NCBI GenBank assembly: GCA_020056155.1
Contig: JAGVII010000122.1
Location: 1-5,193 of the forward strand
Origin: Afipia sp.
GTDB taxonomy: Bacteria; Pseudomonadota; Alphaproteobacteria; Rhizobiales; Xanthobacteraceae
Direction of reading: 5' to 3'
Length of the DNA: 5,193 nt
Shown here piece after piece: positions 1 through 5,193 of the stretch. The notes under the pieces are model-generated. The model was not told the DNA's origin. It saw nothing but the letters and a program-made list of their open reading frames with translations, and searched no databases. A program made the translations under genes and the position numbers. Position 1 is the stretch's first letter; the number at the start of each line of letters is the position of its first letter.

Positions 1-456
1 GCAGGCCAGCATCGCGTAGGCCGCTTCCGGAATCATCGGCAGATAGATCGTGACGCGGTCGCCCTTGGCGACGTTCCGCAGCCGCAGGATGTTCGCCATC
101 CTGCAGACTTCGTCATGCAGTTCGCGATAGGTGATCTTATTCGATTCGGACGGATCGTCGCCTTCCCAGATGATTGCGGTCTGATCGCCGCGGGTGTCGA
201 GATGGCGGTCGATGCAGTTCCATGCGGCATTCAGCACGCCATCCTCGAACCATTTGATCGAGATGTTGCCGGGGGCGAACGAGACGTTCTCGACCTCGGT
301 GAAGGGCTTGATCCAGCCGAGACGGCGGGAGGCTTCATCGGCCCAGAAGCCGTTGGGGTCATTGACCGAACGCGCGTACATCTCGCGGTATTTGGCATCG
401 TCGATAAAGGCGCGCTTCGCCCATTCCGCGGATACGTCGTAAATTTTGTCGGACAT
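1..456 (-). CDS. acs: Acetyl-CoA synthetase, N-terminal part (runs off the left edge)
   Basis: AMP-forming acetate:CoA ligase, which converts acetate, ATP and CoA to acetyl-CoA, AMP and pyrophosphate in the cytoplasm. Exactly 152 codons are present; the family is usually about 650 residues, so the adenylate-forming core and C-terminal lid lie outside the window. The visible part is the Acs N-terminal region. Residues 23-48 hold the family pattern [18 protein letters not shown] followed by RLGW. Residues 66-85 hold [20 protein letters not shown]. Residues 110-123 hold [14 protein letters not shown], and residues 139-149 hold [11 protein letters not shown], the start of the adenylation domain. 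The ATG at 456 is the natural start: purine-rich GGAGGGAGTGAGG sits just upstream and no earlier in-frame conserved sequence exists. The gene lies on the same strand as the upstream operon but 167 bp beyond its last stop, with its own candidate promoter and leader hairpin, so it is probably a separate transcription unit. Assignment is by recognised sequence and is firm; propionyl-CoA synthetase is the main alternative but fits less well. Confidence 0.95.
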   Translation of the reverse strand, partial: MSDKIYDVSAEWAKRAFIDDAKYREMYARSVNDPNGFWADEASRRLGWIKPFTEVENVSFAPGNISIKWFEDGVLNAAWNCIDRHLDTRGDQTAIIWEGDDPSESNKITYRELHDEVCRMANILRLRNVAKGDRVTIYLPMIPEAAYAMLAC

Positions 457-483
457 GATTTCCTCACTCCCTCCACGCAGATC

Positions 484-524
484 GCCCGCGGCGCAACATG
501 CGCGCGGGCTTTTTCTTGTTTTTT
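484..524 (+). terminator. GC-rich hairpin followed by a T tract (intrinsic-terminator-like on the + strand)
   Basis: GCCCGCG (484-490) pairs with CGCGGGC (503-509). After one bulged G, a further 3 bp (492-494 with 500-502) close a five-base AACAT loop. The + strand then runs TTTTTCTTGTTTTTT (510-524), the form of a Rho-independent terminator for + strand transcription. Both neighbouring genes are on the minus strand, so no gene requires a terminator here. Read on the minus strand, the same hairpin lies in the acs 5' leader about 28 nt before the ATG, preceded by an A tract. It could terminate an antisense RNA or serve as a leader structure for acs. Confidence 0.5.
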
Positions 525-526
525 AT

Positions 527-556
527 ATTATGCGCTTTTGCATACAGGAGCGACAA
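527..556 (-). promoter_or_regulatory. Candidate sigma70-type promoter for acs
   Basis: Read on the minus strand, a TTGTCG -35-like hexamer (551-556) is followed after 18 nt by CATAAT (527-532), five of six matches to the -10 consensus. This is the only AT-rich patch in the acs upstream region. Transcription would begin near 519-521, giving a leader of about 64 nt that contains the GC hairpin at 484-509. Inferred from motif match and position only. Confidence 0.45.
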
Positions 557-623
557 GCCACAGCAACTAGGACTTTTGTCGGACCCGGACTTTTCGTCGC
601 GGTTCAACGGTTTGAAGCAGCAT

Positions 624-1295
624 TTAGGCAGACTGGAGCAAGCCCCATACGGCGGTTTGCTTGATTTCCGCGTCTTCGAGGTCGCGGGTGACCGGCACGC
701 TGTAGTCCGCGAGCCGGCGCAGTTTCTCGCGGGGCAGGTAACTGCGTCCCGGATCGCCGATCAGGACCGTGGCGCCGCGTGCCGCGTGGCCGTGAAGAAA
801 GTCGAACGCCCGCTCCGCGGTGTCGCGTTCGTAGAAAATATCGCCGGCCAGGATGATATCCCACCGGCCCGGATGTGCTCCAGCAAGCAAGTCGCTGTCG
901 CATGTCGTCAGCGTGACGCCGTTTTGCGCGGCATTCAATGCCGCGGCGGCACAGGCAAACGCATCGATATCCGCGACGGTGACGGAAGCCGCACCGGCCT
1001 TCATGGCGGCGATGCCGACGAGGCCCGATCCGCTGGCGAGATCGAGCACCGTCTTGCCGCGCACCAAAGATGCGTTGTCGAGAACATGACGCGCGAGCGC
1101 CTGACCTCCGGCCCAGGCAAAGGCCCAGAACGGCGGCGGCAATCCGGCCTCTCCGATTTCCTCTTCGGTCTTGTGCCACAGCGGCACGGCCTCGTCGGCC
1201 ACGAACAGCGAAATTTCCGGCGTCAGCGGCACCGCGCGCAGCCGGGTGTTGGCGCGGATGAACGCGTCCTTGTCGGCGATGACAGGCGCGTTCAC
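624..1295 (-). CDS. METTL20-like class I SAM-dependent protein methyltransferase
   Basis: Seven-beta-strand methyltransferase of 223 residues using S-adenosylmethionine. Residues 53-70 hold the segment PPPFWAFAWAGGQALARH, characteristic of the ETF-beta lysine methyltransferase group (METTL20/ETFBKMT, often annotated as nicotinamide N-methylase-like or ribosomal L11 methyltransferase-like). Motif I is VLDLASGSGLVGIAA (83-97), the post-I acidic residues are in ADID (108-111), and GDIFYE (151-156) matches the DxFY signature of METTL20. Known from the family: the Agrobacterium orthologue methylates lysines in electron-transfer flavoprotein beta and ribosomal protein L7/L12. The same substrates here are inferred. 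I chose the GTG at 1295 because it overlaps the upstream EVE stop as GTGA, suggesting coupled translation, and because the conserved sequence starts close after it (AFIRANTRLRAVP). An ATG at 1325 would add ten residues inside the EVE gene. It is the last gene of the tsaD operon; no intrinsic terminator was found for it on the minus strand. Confidence 0.85.
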   Translation of the reverse strand: MNAPVIADKDAFIRANTRLRAVPLTPEISLFVADEAVPLWHKTEEEIGEAGLPPPFWAFAWAGGQALARHVLDNASLVRGKTVLDLASGSGLVGIAAMKAGAASVTVADIDAFACAAAALNAAQNGVTLTTCDSDLLAGAHPGRWDIILAGDIFYERDTAERAFDFLHGHAARGATVLIGDPGRSYLPREKLRRLADYSVPVTRDLEDAEIKQTAVWGLLQSA

Positions 1296-1705
1296 ACTCC
1301 GCCCAGCTTGCAGACAAGCTTCCATTCATCCGCGGTGACGGACTGCACGGACAGCCGCGAGTATTTCACCAGGTCCATCCCGGCGAGCCTGGCTTCGGCC
1401 TTGATGGTCTCAAGCGTGACCGGCTTTTTCAGCGGCTTGTCGGCCTTGATGTCGACGCAGACGAACTTGCCGGTCTTGTCGGTCGGATCGGGATAGTGCT
1501 CGCGGATGATCTCGACGATGCCGACGATCTCCTTGCCCTCGTTGGAATGATAATAGAAGGCGCGATCGCCCTTTTTCATCTTCATCATGTTGAGCTTGGC
1601 GGTGTGGTTGCGCACGCCGGTCCACGGCTCGCCCCTGGCACCTTTGGCGACCTGCTGCTCCCACGACCAGGTGGCGGGTTCGGATTTAACAAGCCAGTAT
1701 GCCAT
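1292..1705 (-). CDS. EVE-domain protein (thymocyte nuclear protein 1 / THYN1-like)
   Basis: Small cytoplasmic protein of 137 residues consisting of one EVE domain, a PUA-like fold. It shows the family landmarks in order: WLVKSEP (4-10), PWTGVRNHTA (27-36), MKKGDRAFYYHSN (43-55), then VGIVEIIREHYPDPT (61-75) and the C-terminal SRLSVQSVTADEW (116-128). The aromatic residues in these motifs line the base-binding pocket in EVE structures. EVE domains bind modified bases in nucleic acid in eukaryotic THYN1 and in modification-dependent restriction proteins. What the stand-alone bacterial form binds is not something I can state. The length is normal for the single-domain form. The ATG lies 11 nt after the gpsA stop with AAGGGA upstream, and the end overlaps the next gene as GTGA, so it sits inside an operon rather than in a restriction locus. 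Confidence 0.92.
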   Translation of the reverse strand: MAYWLVKSEPATWSWEQQVAKGARGEPWTGVRNHTAKLNMMKMKKGDRAFYYHSNEGKEIVGIVEIIREHYPDPTDKTGKFVCVDIKADKPLKKPVTLETIKAEARLAGMDLVKYSRLSVQSVTADEWKLVCKLGGV

Positions 1706-1716
1706 TGCCGTTTCCC

Positions 1717-2697
1717 TTATCCTTCGGCCCGGAACGGTCGCGTCAGCAGCGTCTCGATCGCCTCATCGATGGTCAATGCGCCGCGCAGAATTGCCGCCAC
1801 CGCACTGGCCACCGGCATTTCAATATTCTTTTCCGCGGCGAGTTCAATCAGCACCGGGGCGGTGAATTCGCCTTCGACGAGCTTGCCGCGCGCCGGCGCT
1901 TCGCCCTTCCCGAGCGCAATGCCATGGGAAAAGTTACGCGACTGCGGACTCGAGCAGGACAGCAGCAGATCTCCAAGGCCCGACAATCCGGCGATGGTCT
2001 CCGCCTTTGCGCCGCAGGCGAGACCGAGCCGCATCAGTTCCGCGAAGCCGCGCGTGGTCAGCGCCGCCAGCGCCGAGGCGCCGAGTTTTCGGCCCGCGAC
2101 GATGCCTGCCGCAATCGCCAGCACGTTCTTGGCCGCGCCGCCGATCTCGACGCCGCGCACGTCGGTCGAATGATAAGGGCGGAACGTCGCTGAGCCCAGT
2201 GCATGCACCAGCGCTTTCGCGAGCGTTTCATCGTTGGTCGCGAGCGTAACGGCAGTGGGCAGGCCGCGCGCAACGTCGACATCAAAACTCGGCCCCGACA
2301 GAATCGCGGGCACAACGTGCGGCGCGACCTCCGTGACAATCTGCGTCATGAACCGATGCGTGCCGCGCTCGATGCCCTTGGCGCAGACGACGACGGGCGT
2401 GCCCGGTGCAAGATGCGGCGCAAGTGCGGTTGCCGCCTCCCGCAGACTCTGCGCGGGCGTGACCAGCAGCACGGCATCGGCCTTGCCGGCCTGAGTGAGG
2501 TCGCTGGTGACGGCGATGGCCTTCGCAAGCTGGATACCGGGCAGTTTCGGGTTCTCCCGTGTCTGCCCAATCTGCTCCGCAGCGGCGCTGTCACGTGCAT
2601 AAAGAACGACATTGCGTCCGGCACGTGCTGCGGCATTGGCGAGCGCCGTGCCCCATGCGCCTGCGCCGACAATCGAAATGGTTTGATGAGCCGTCAT
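1717..2697 (-). CDS. gpsA: NAD(P)-dependent glycerol-3-phosphate dehydrogenase
   Basis: Reduces dihydroxyacetone phosphate to sn-glycerol-3-phosphate, the backbone precursor of phospholipids, in the cytoplasm. Length is 326 residues, normal for the family. The N-terminal Rossmann domain opens with [14 protein letters not shown] (7-20) and includes RENPKLPG (47-54) and the conserved CAKGIE (105-110). ILSGPSF (132-138) follows. The C-terminal helical domain has the catalytic-lysine motif [15 protein letters not shown] (184-198, Lys190) and the substrate-binding segment [12 protein letters not shown] (237-248), followed by SRNF with Arg254 and Asn255. I chose the ATG at 2697, one nucleotide after the tsaD stop, since the Rossmann motif follows directly. 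A GTG at 2712 in the same frame would add five residues (MPDTD) and overlap tsaD by 14 nt; neither has a strong Shine-Dalgarno, as expected for a translationally coupled gene. Identification is firm, the exact start is not. Confidence 0.96.
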   Translation of the reverse strand: MTAHQTISIVGAGAWGTALANAAARAGRNVVLYARDSAAAEQIGQTRENPKLPGIQLAKAIAVTSDLTQAGKADAVLLVTPAQSLREAATALAPHLAPGTPVVVCAKGIERGTHRFMTQIVTEVAPHVVPAILSGPSFDVDVARGLPTAVTLATNDETLAKALVHALGSATFRPYHSTDVRGVEIGGAAKNVLAIAAGIVAGRKLGASALAALTTRGFAELMRLGLACGAKAETIAGLSGLGDLLLSCSSPQSRNFSHGIALGKGEAPARGKLVEGEFTAPVLIELAAEKNIEMPVASAVAAILRGALTIDEAIETLLTRPFRAEG

Positions 2698-2698
2698 G

Positions 2699-3781
2699 TC
2701 AGTGTCGGGCACGCGTATTCGCGAACTTCACCGGCGTCGACGCGGTTTCATCGAGCCGCCAGCGCGCGCGCGGCGCGGTCTCCATGTCGTCCACCATTCT
2801 CAGCGCGAGGCGTTCCGCGCCGGCCCATGCGATCATCGCGCCGTTGTCGGTGCAGAGCGCCGGCGGCGGAATAATCAGCATGGTCTGCGCGCGCCCCGCG
2901 ATGTCCTGCAAGGCGCCGCGAATCGCGAGATTGGAGGCGACGCCGCCGGCGGCGACGAGCGCGCGGGGCGGGCCGAACTTTTCCTGAAACAGCCGCAGCC
3001 CGACGCTGATCCGGTCTGCCGTGAGATCCAGCACCGCGGCCTGAAATCCCGCACAGAGATCGGCGACGTCCTGCGGTTCGAACGGCATCAGGCGCGAGGC
3101 TTCATTGCGCACCGCCGTCTTCAATCCGGACAGCGAGAAATTCGCATCGGGCCTCCCCATCATCGGACGCGGAAACACGAAGCGTTCGGGATTGCCGTGC
3201 GCGGCTGCGCGCTCGACCTGCGGGCCGCCGGGGTAGGGCAGGTCCAGCATCTTCGCGACCTTGTCGAACGCCTCGCCCATGGCATCGTCGAGGGTGGTGC
3301 CGAGCCGCACATATTTTCCGACACCGAGCACGGCTACGATCTGGGTGTGGCCGCCCGACGCGAGGAACAGGCAGTAGGGAAACGCGAGTGCCACGGTAAG
3401 GCGCGGCGTCAGTGCGTGCGCTTCCAGATGATTGACCGCGATCAGCGGTGTGTCGTGCACCATCGCGATGGCCTTCGCCGTGGTGAGGCCGACGATGACG
3501 CCGCCGATCAGTCCCGGACCGGCCGCCGCCGCAACGCCGCTGAGATCGCCGAACTTGAGCCCGGCCTCCTTCATCGCGGTACGGACAATGCCGTCGAGCA
3601 GGTCGACATGGGCACGCGCCGCGATCTCGGGCACGACGCCGCCGAACGGCGCATGCTCGTCGATCTGCGATCGTACGATGTTGGAGAGAATCCGCCCCGA
3701 GCCGTCGCGCTGCCGCTCGACCACGGCGGCGGCGGTTTCATCGCAGGTGGTCTCGATTCCCAGCACCAGTTTGCTTGCCAA
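2699..3781 (-). CDS. tsaD: tRNA N6-adenosine threonylcarbamoyltransferase TsaD
   Basis: Transfers the threonylcarbamoyl group from threonylcarbamoyl-AMP to A37 of ANN-decoding tRNAs (t6A), acting with TsaB and TsaE in the cytoplasm. It is an ASKHA-fold Kae1/YgjD protein of 360 residues. Visible motifs are [10 protein letters not shown] (7-16), [12 protein letters not shown] (47-58), [10 protein letters not shown] (85-94), the metal-binding NHLEAH (His118 and His122), FLASGGHTQ (139-147), [16 protein letters not shown] (164-179) and [12 protein letters not shown] (310-321), with Asp312 as the third metal ligand. I chose the TTG at 3781: an AAGGA Shine-Dalgarno lies 6 nt upstream and the conserved LVLGIET begins four residues later. 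The frame stays open upstream to an ATG at 3910, but that extension is arginine-rich, resembles no TsaD N-terminus and is partly encoded by a palindromic repeat. An in-frame ATG at 3832 is a weaker alternative. First gene of the minus-strand operon. Confidence 0.96.
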   Translation of the reverse strand: MASKLVLGIETTCDETAAAVVERQRDGSGRILSNIVRSQIDEHAPFGGVVPEIAARAHVDLLDGIVRTAMKEAGLKFGDLSGVAAAAGPGLIGGVIVGLTTAKAIAMVHDTPLIAVNHLEAHALTPRLTVALAFPYCLFLASGGHTQIVAVLGVGKYVRLGTTLDDAMGEAFDKVAKMLDLPYPGGPQVERAAAHGNPERFVFPRPMMGRPDANFSLSGLKTAVRNEASRLMPFEPQDVADLCAGFQAAVLDLTADRISVGLRLFQEKFGPPRALVAAGGVASNLAIRGALQDIAGRAQTMLIIPPPALCTDNGAMIAWAGAERLALRMVDDMETAPRARWRLDETASTPVKFANTRARH

Positions 3782-3792
3782 TTTCAGTCCTT
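3782..3792 (-). promoter_or_regulatory. Shine-Dalgarno that decides the tsaD start (TTG)
   Basis: Read on the minus strand, AAGGA (3788-3792) stands 6 nt before a TTG codon at 3781, a good ribosome-binding arrangement. It supports TTG initiation over the in-frame ATG codons at 3832 and 3910, which would put unconserved sequence before the TsaD N-terminus. Confidence 0.65.
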
Positions 3793-3842
3793 GCGTTCGC
3801 CGCCGATACGGCGTTTCCCTTGGTCCGGCGCGCATCCGCCAA

Positions 3843-3921
3843 CTAGTGGAGTGGATTTGACATTCGCTGCCCAACGAACAGCGAGTTCGCAAAGCGAATG
3901 TCAAATCCATAACTCCACTAG
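3843..3921. repeat. Palindromic repeat element 1 (CTAGTGG-ended)
   Basis: A 79-bp near-perfect palindrome. The outer stem CTAGTGGAG (3843-3851) pairs with CTCCACTAG (3913-3921). The inner stem TGGATTTGACATTCGCT (3852-3868) pairs perfectly with 3893-3909. Only a three-base asymmetry (TAA, 3910-3912) lies between the stems on the right arm. The 24-nt loop is 3869-3892. An alternative small hairpin, CGCTG (3865-3869) with CAGCG (3879-3883), competes with the inner end. It has no ORF of its own. Its family resemblance to element 2 suggests a dispersed non-coding repeat (REP- or MITE-like), but no transposase is present and copy number cannot be judged here. Confidence 0.93.
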
Positions 3922-3935
3922 AAAATATATACTTG

Positions 3936-4011
3936 CTAGTGGTCCGTCGATTCTAACATTCGCAGGAATGCCCGCCGAAGCGGGATGCGAATGTTAGAAT
4001 CGGACCACTAG
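3936..4011. repeat. Palindromic repeat element 2 (CTAGTGG-ended)
   Basis: A 76-bp palindrome with 26 bp of perfect pairing. CTAGTGGTCCG (3936-3946) pairs with 4001-4011, and ATTCTAACATTCGCA (3950-3964) pairs with 3986-4000. One three-base bulge (TCG, 3947-3949) is on the left arm. The loop region itself contains a further stem, CCCGC (3971-3975) with GCGGG (3980-3984), around a CGAA tetraloop. Compared with element 1 it shares the end motif CTAGTGG, then GATT and the core ACATTCGC, and differs between them. The two elements stand 14 bp apart in the same intergenic region. Confidence 0.93.
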
Positions 4012-4085
4012 GTGTCATTGAAGGGGTTCATAACGTGAAATCGTCAGGCGGGCTATCCTTGCTTGAGATGCGTGGAGCTTCATAA

Positions 4086-4832
4086 ATGGCCATTCTTGTG
4101 ACACGTCCGGCGCCCGACAACGAGAAAACCGCTGCGGCCCTGCGGGCGCGGGGGTACGACGTGCTGTTGTCGCCGATGCTGCGGCTCGAGGCGGCCATGT
4201 TGGATGACGATGACGATATTGCGTATGACGCAGTCATACTGAGCAGCGCCAACGCGGTCCGCGCCATCGAACATCATGCGGCCCTTTCGCGGCTGGTTCT
4301 CCTGCCGGTGTTCGCGGTGGGTGGACATACGGCGCAGGTCGCGCGAGACGCAGGTTTTACCAACATCACGATTGCGGACGGCGATGCCGTATCGTTGCGC
4401 GACCGGGTTGTCGAAAGCGCGGCCGCAGGCAAACTGAAGAAGAAAGCGACGCTATGCTATCTCGCAGGCGCCGATCTGGCGCGGAATCTCGGCGAAGAAC
4501 TGGGTGCGCGCGGCTTCACGGTGGTGACCCGCACGGCCTACCGGATGATTCCGGTGACAGGTTTTTCCAGTGCGGTCAGCGATGCGTTTCGCGCCGGCAG
4601 CGTCGAGGCGGTGCTGCATTATTCCCGCCGCAGCGCGCGCGCCTATGTCGAAGCGGCGCGGACGGATGGCGTGGAGATTACTGCCTTGGCCTTGCCGCAA
4701 TGCTGCATCTCCGAAGCAGTGGCGGGCGTCCTGCGCGAGGCAGGGGCGATGCAGGTGGCTGCGGCGCGCACGCCGGACGAGAGCGCGATATTCGATATGG
4801 TCGACAGGACGCTCAAAGCGCCGCCGAGGTAA
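4086..4832 (+). CDS. hemD: Uroporphyrinogen-III synthase
   Basis: Cyclises hydroxymethylbilane to uroporphyrinogen III with inversion of ring D, the branch compound for haem, sirohaem, cobalamin and chlorophylls; cytoplasmic. Length is 248 residues, normal for this poorly conserved HEM4 family. Visible landmarks are ILVTRPAPDNEKTAAALRARG at the N-terminus (3-23), SSANAVRAIEHH (53-64, the FTSxNAV position), FAVGGHTAQVARDAGF (76-91), YLAGADLARNLGEELGARG (125-143), YRMIP (152-156), VLHYSRRSARAY (176-187) and ISEAVA (208-213). GGAG (4074-4077) lies 8 nt before the ATG, supporting this start. The gene is divergent from tsaD and is followed after 95 bp by a mitofilin-like gene, an arrangement common in alphaproteobacteria. 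Many relatives have hemC immediately upstream; here the space holds palindromic repeats instead. The acidic run of five Asp (40-44) is unremarkable. Identification rests on motif spacing and context. Confidence 0.9.
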   Translation: MAILVTRPAPDNEKTAAALRARGYDVLLSPMLRLEAAMLDDDDDIAYDAVILSSANAVRAIEHHAALSRLVLLPVFAVGGHTAQVARDAGFTNITIADGDAVSLRDRVVESAAAGKLKKKATLCYLAGADLARNLGEELGARGFTVVTRTAYRMIPVTGFSSAVSDAFRAGSVEAVLHYSRRSARAYVEAARTDGVEITALALPQCCISEAVAGVLREAGAMQVAAARTPDESAIFDMVDRTLKAPPR

Positions 4833-4927
4833 TGTGTTGCCGGTCAGATCACTTTATGCGCCCAGGCATGAGCGGCGTTCGCAGAATCTGCTAGAGTTCG
4901 TCTCGATGCGACAGGAGTGAGTTCCCG

Positions 4928-5193
4928 ATGGACGACGACAAGCAGGATAAAGGCGGCATTCCGCCCGGCGGTGATGCCGCCAGGCGGCCTCCGCCGACCA
5001 TCGAACTGACTGCCTCGGACGTTTCCGACAGCGCGCCAGAATCCGATCCCGCGGCCTCCGATTCGCCTGAGCCCGAGGCCCCTGCGTCGGACCATGCGGA
5101 GCCGTCTCCCGCGGCGGAACAATCATCTCAGGACGTAAAGCCTCCATCGCGAAGCTCGTCGATCTTTGTCTCGGCCCTGACCGGGGCGGCCGC
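4928..5193 (+). CDS. Mitofilin/Mic60-like (COG4223-type) membrane protein, N-terminal part (runs off the right edge)
   Basis: The first 88 codons of a gene continuing past the window. The visible part is a polar, low-complexity cytoplasmic tail: MDDDKQDKGGIPPG at the start, PPPTIELTASDVSD (21-34), then a long Pro/Ala/Ser/Asp/Glu-rich segment (35-73). It ends with SSSIFVSALTGAA (76-88), which looks like the beginning of a membrane segment. The P-TIEL-A-(D/E)V signature after an acidic head, together with the position directly behind hemD, matches the alphaproteobacterial Mic60/mitofilin-related inner-membrane proteins. Those have a short cytoplasmic tail, one membrane helix and a long periplasmic coiled coil, and are encoded among haem genes. 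The coiled coil and mitofilin domain are not visible, so the call depends on context plus N-terminal style. AGGAG lies about 10 nt before the ATG. The 95-bp gap from hemD could carry a weak promoter, but I see no clear one. Confidence 0.75.
   Translation, partial: MDDDKQDKGGIPPGGDAARRPPPTIELTASDVSDSAPESDPAASDSPEPEAPASDHAEPSPAAEQSSQDVKPPSRSSSIFVSALTGAA

Larger units (their letters stand above)
3782..4085. other. Divergent intergenic region between tsaD and hemD
   Basis: This 304-bp stretch holds the 5' control sequences of the minus-strand tsaD operon and plus-strand hemD. From left to right it has the tsaD leader with a small 5-bp hairpin (CGCCG 3801-3805, ATA loop, CGGCG 3809-3813), palindromic element 1, a 14-bp AT-rich spacer (3922-3935), palindromic element 2, and a 74-bp hemD leader. 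I see no convincing -35/-10 pair for either gene. The best -10-like words are TATACT on the + strand (3928-3933) and TATATT on the minus strand within the spacer, both lacking a good -35. No coding sequence, tRNA or hemC gene is present. Confidence 0.8.

Noticed and set aside
557..623. Possible terminator of the tsaD operon on the minus strand
   Set aside because: Only a weak 5-bp hairpin (TTCAA with TTGAA) follows the methyltransferase stop and there is no T tract after it, so I do not call a terminator.
498..1496. Long open frame on the + strand (332 codons)
   Set aside because: It runs antisense to the methyltransferase and EVE genes, whose protein motifs are clear. The translated product is Arg/Gly-rich with no recognisable domain, typical of an antisense frame in GC-rich DNA.
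1292..1705. EVE gene as part of a modification-dependent restriction or defence system
   Set aside because: It is a single-domain protein in a housekeeping operon, with no nuclease, helicase or methyl-base restriction partner nearby.
2696..3997. Long open frame on the + strand (433 codons)
   Set aside because: It is antisense to tsaD and crosses palindromic element 1 and part of element 2. The product is Arg/His-rich and family-less; tsaD on the other strand is unambiguous.
3843..4011. Palindromes as a CRISPR array or a tandem repeat array
   Set aside because: There are only two units, each self-complementary over its length, with different sequences and a 14-bp AT spacer. This is not a repeat-spacer architecture.
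4844..5147. Minus-strand open frames opposite the mitofilin-like gene
   Set aside because: Arg-rich products from the opposite strand of a GC-rich coding region. The + strand frame has a ribosome-binding site and a family-like N-terminus.
5186..5193. GCGGCCGC at the very end of the window
   Set aside because: It matches a NotI site but lies in frame within a coding sequence rich in GCG/GCC alanine codons; most likely chance.

Overview
The window reads as a core-genome stretch of a GC-rich alphaproteobacterium of the Bradyrhizobium / Rhodopseudomonas / Nitrobacter / Afipia group (Hyphomicrobiales). The evidence is the strong GC bias at third codon positions, recognisable alphaproteobacterial protein sequences, and the tsaD-gpsA and hemD / mitofilin-like gene arrangement. 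The genus is inferred from remembered protein resemblance, not from a search.

Layout, left to right. (1) 1-456, minus strand: the first 152 codons of acetyl-CoA synthetase (acs), cut by the window edge. (2) 457-623: the acs leader and control region, with a GC hairpin followed by a T tract on the + strand and a plausible sigma70-type promoter for acs. (3) 624-3781, minus strand: a compact four-gene block transcribed in the order tsaD, gpsA, EVE-domain protein, METTL20-like protein methyltransferase. Junctions are 1 nt, 11 nt and a 2-nt GTGA overlap, so it is very probably one operon. (4) 3782-4085: a 304-bp divergent intergenic region carrying two related, long, nearly perfect palindromic elements side by side (3843-3921 and 3936-4011), separated by a 14-bp AT-rich spacer. 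(5) 4086-4832, plus strand: hemD, uroporphyrinogen-III synthase. (6) 4928 to the right edge, plus strand: the N-terminal 88 codons of a mitofilin/Mic60-like (COG4223-type) membrane protein.

The genes are mostly housekeeping. TsaD makes the t6A modification of tRNA, GpsA makes glycerol-3-phosphate for phospholipids, and Acs activates acetate. HemD makes the uroporphyrinogen-III precursor of haem, cobalamin and (bacterio)chlorophyll. The methyltransferase resembles the family that modifies electron-transfer flavoprotein beta and ribosomal protein L7/L12, and the EVE protein is a small PUA-like presumed nucleic-acid binder.

No mobile-element gene, CRISPR array, tRNA, rRNA or defence system is visible. 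The most unusual content is non-coding. The twin palindromes share the end motif CTAGTGG and the core ACATTCGC but differ elsewhere, with the two arms of each element matching each other. They look like two members of a dispersed, non-coding repeat family lodged in a divergent promoter region.
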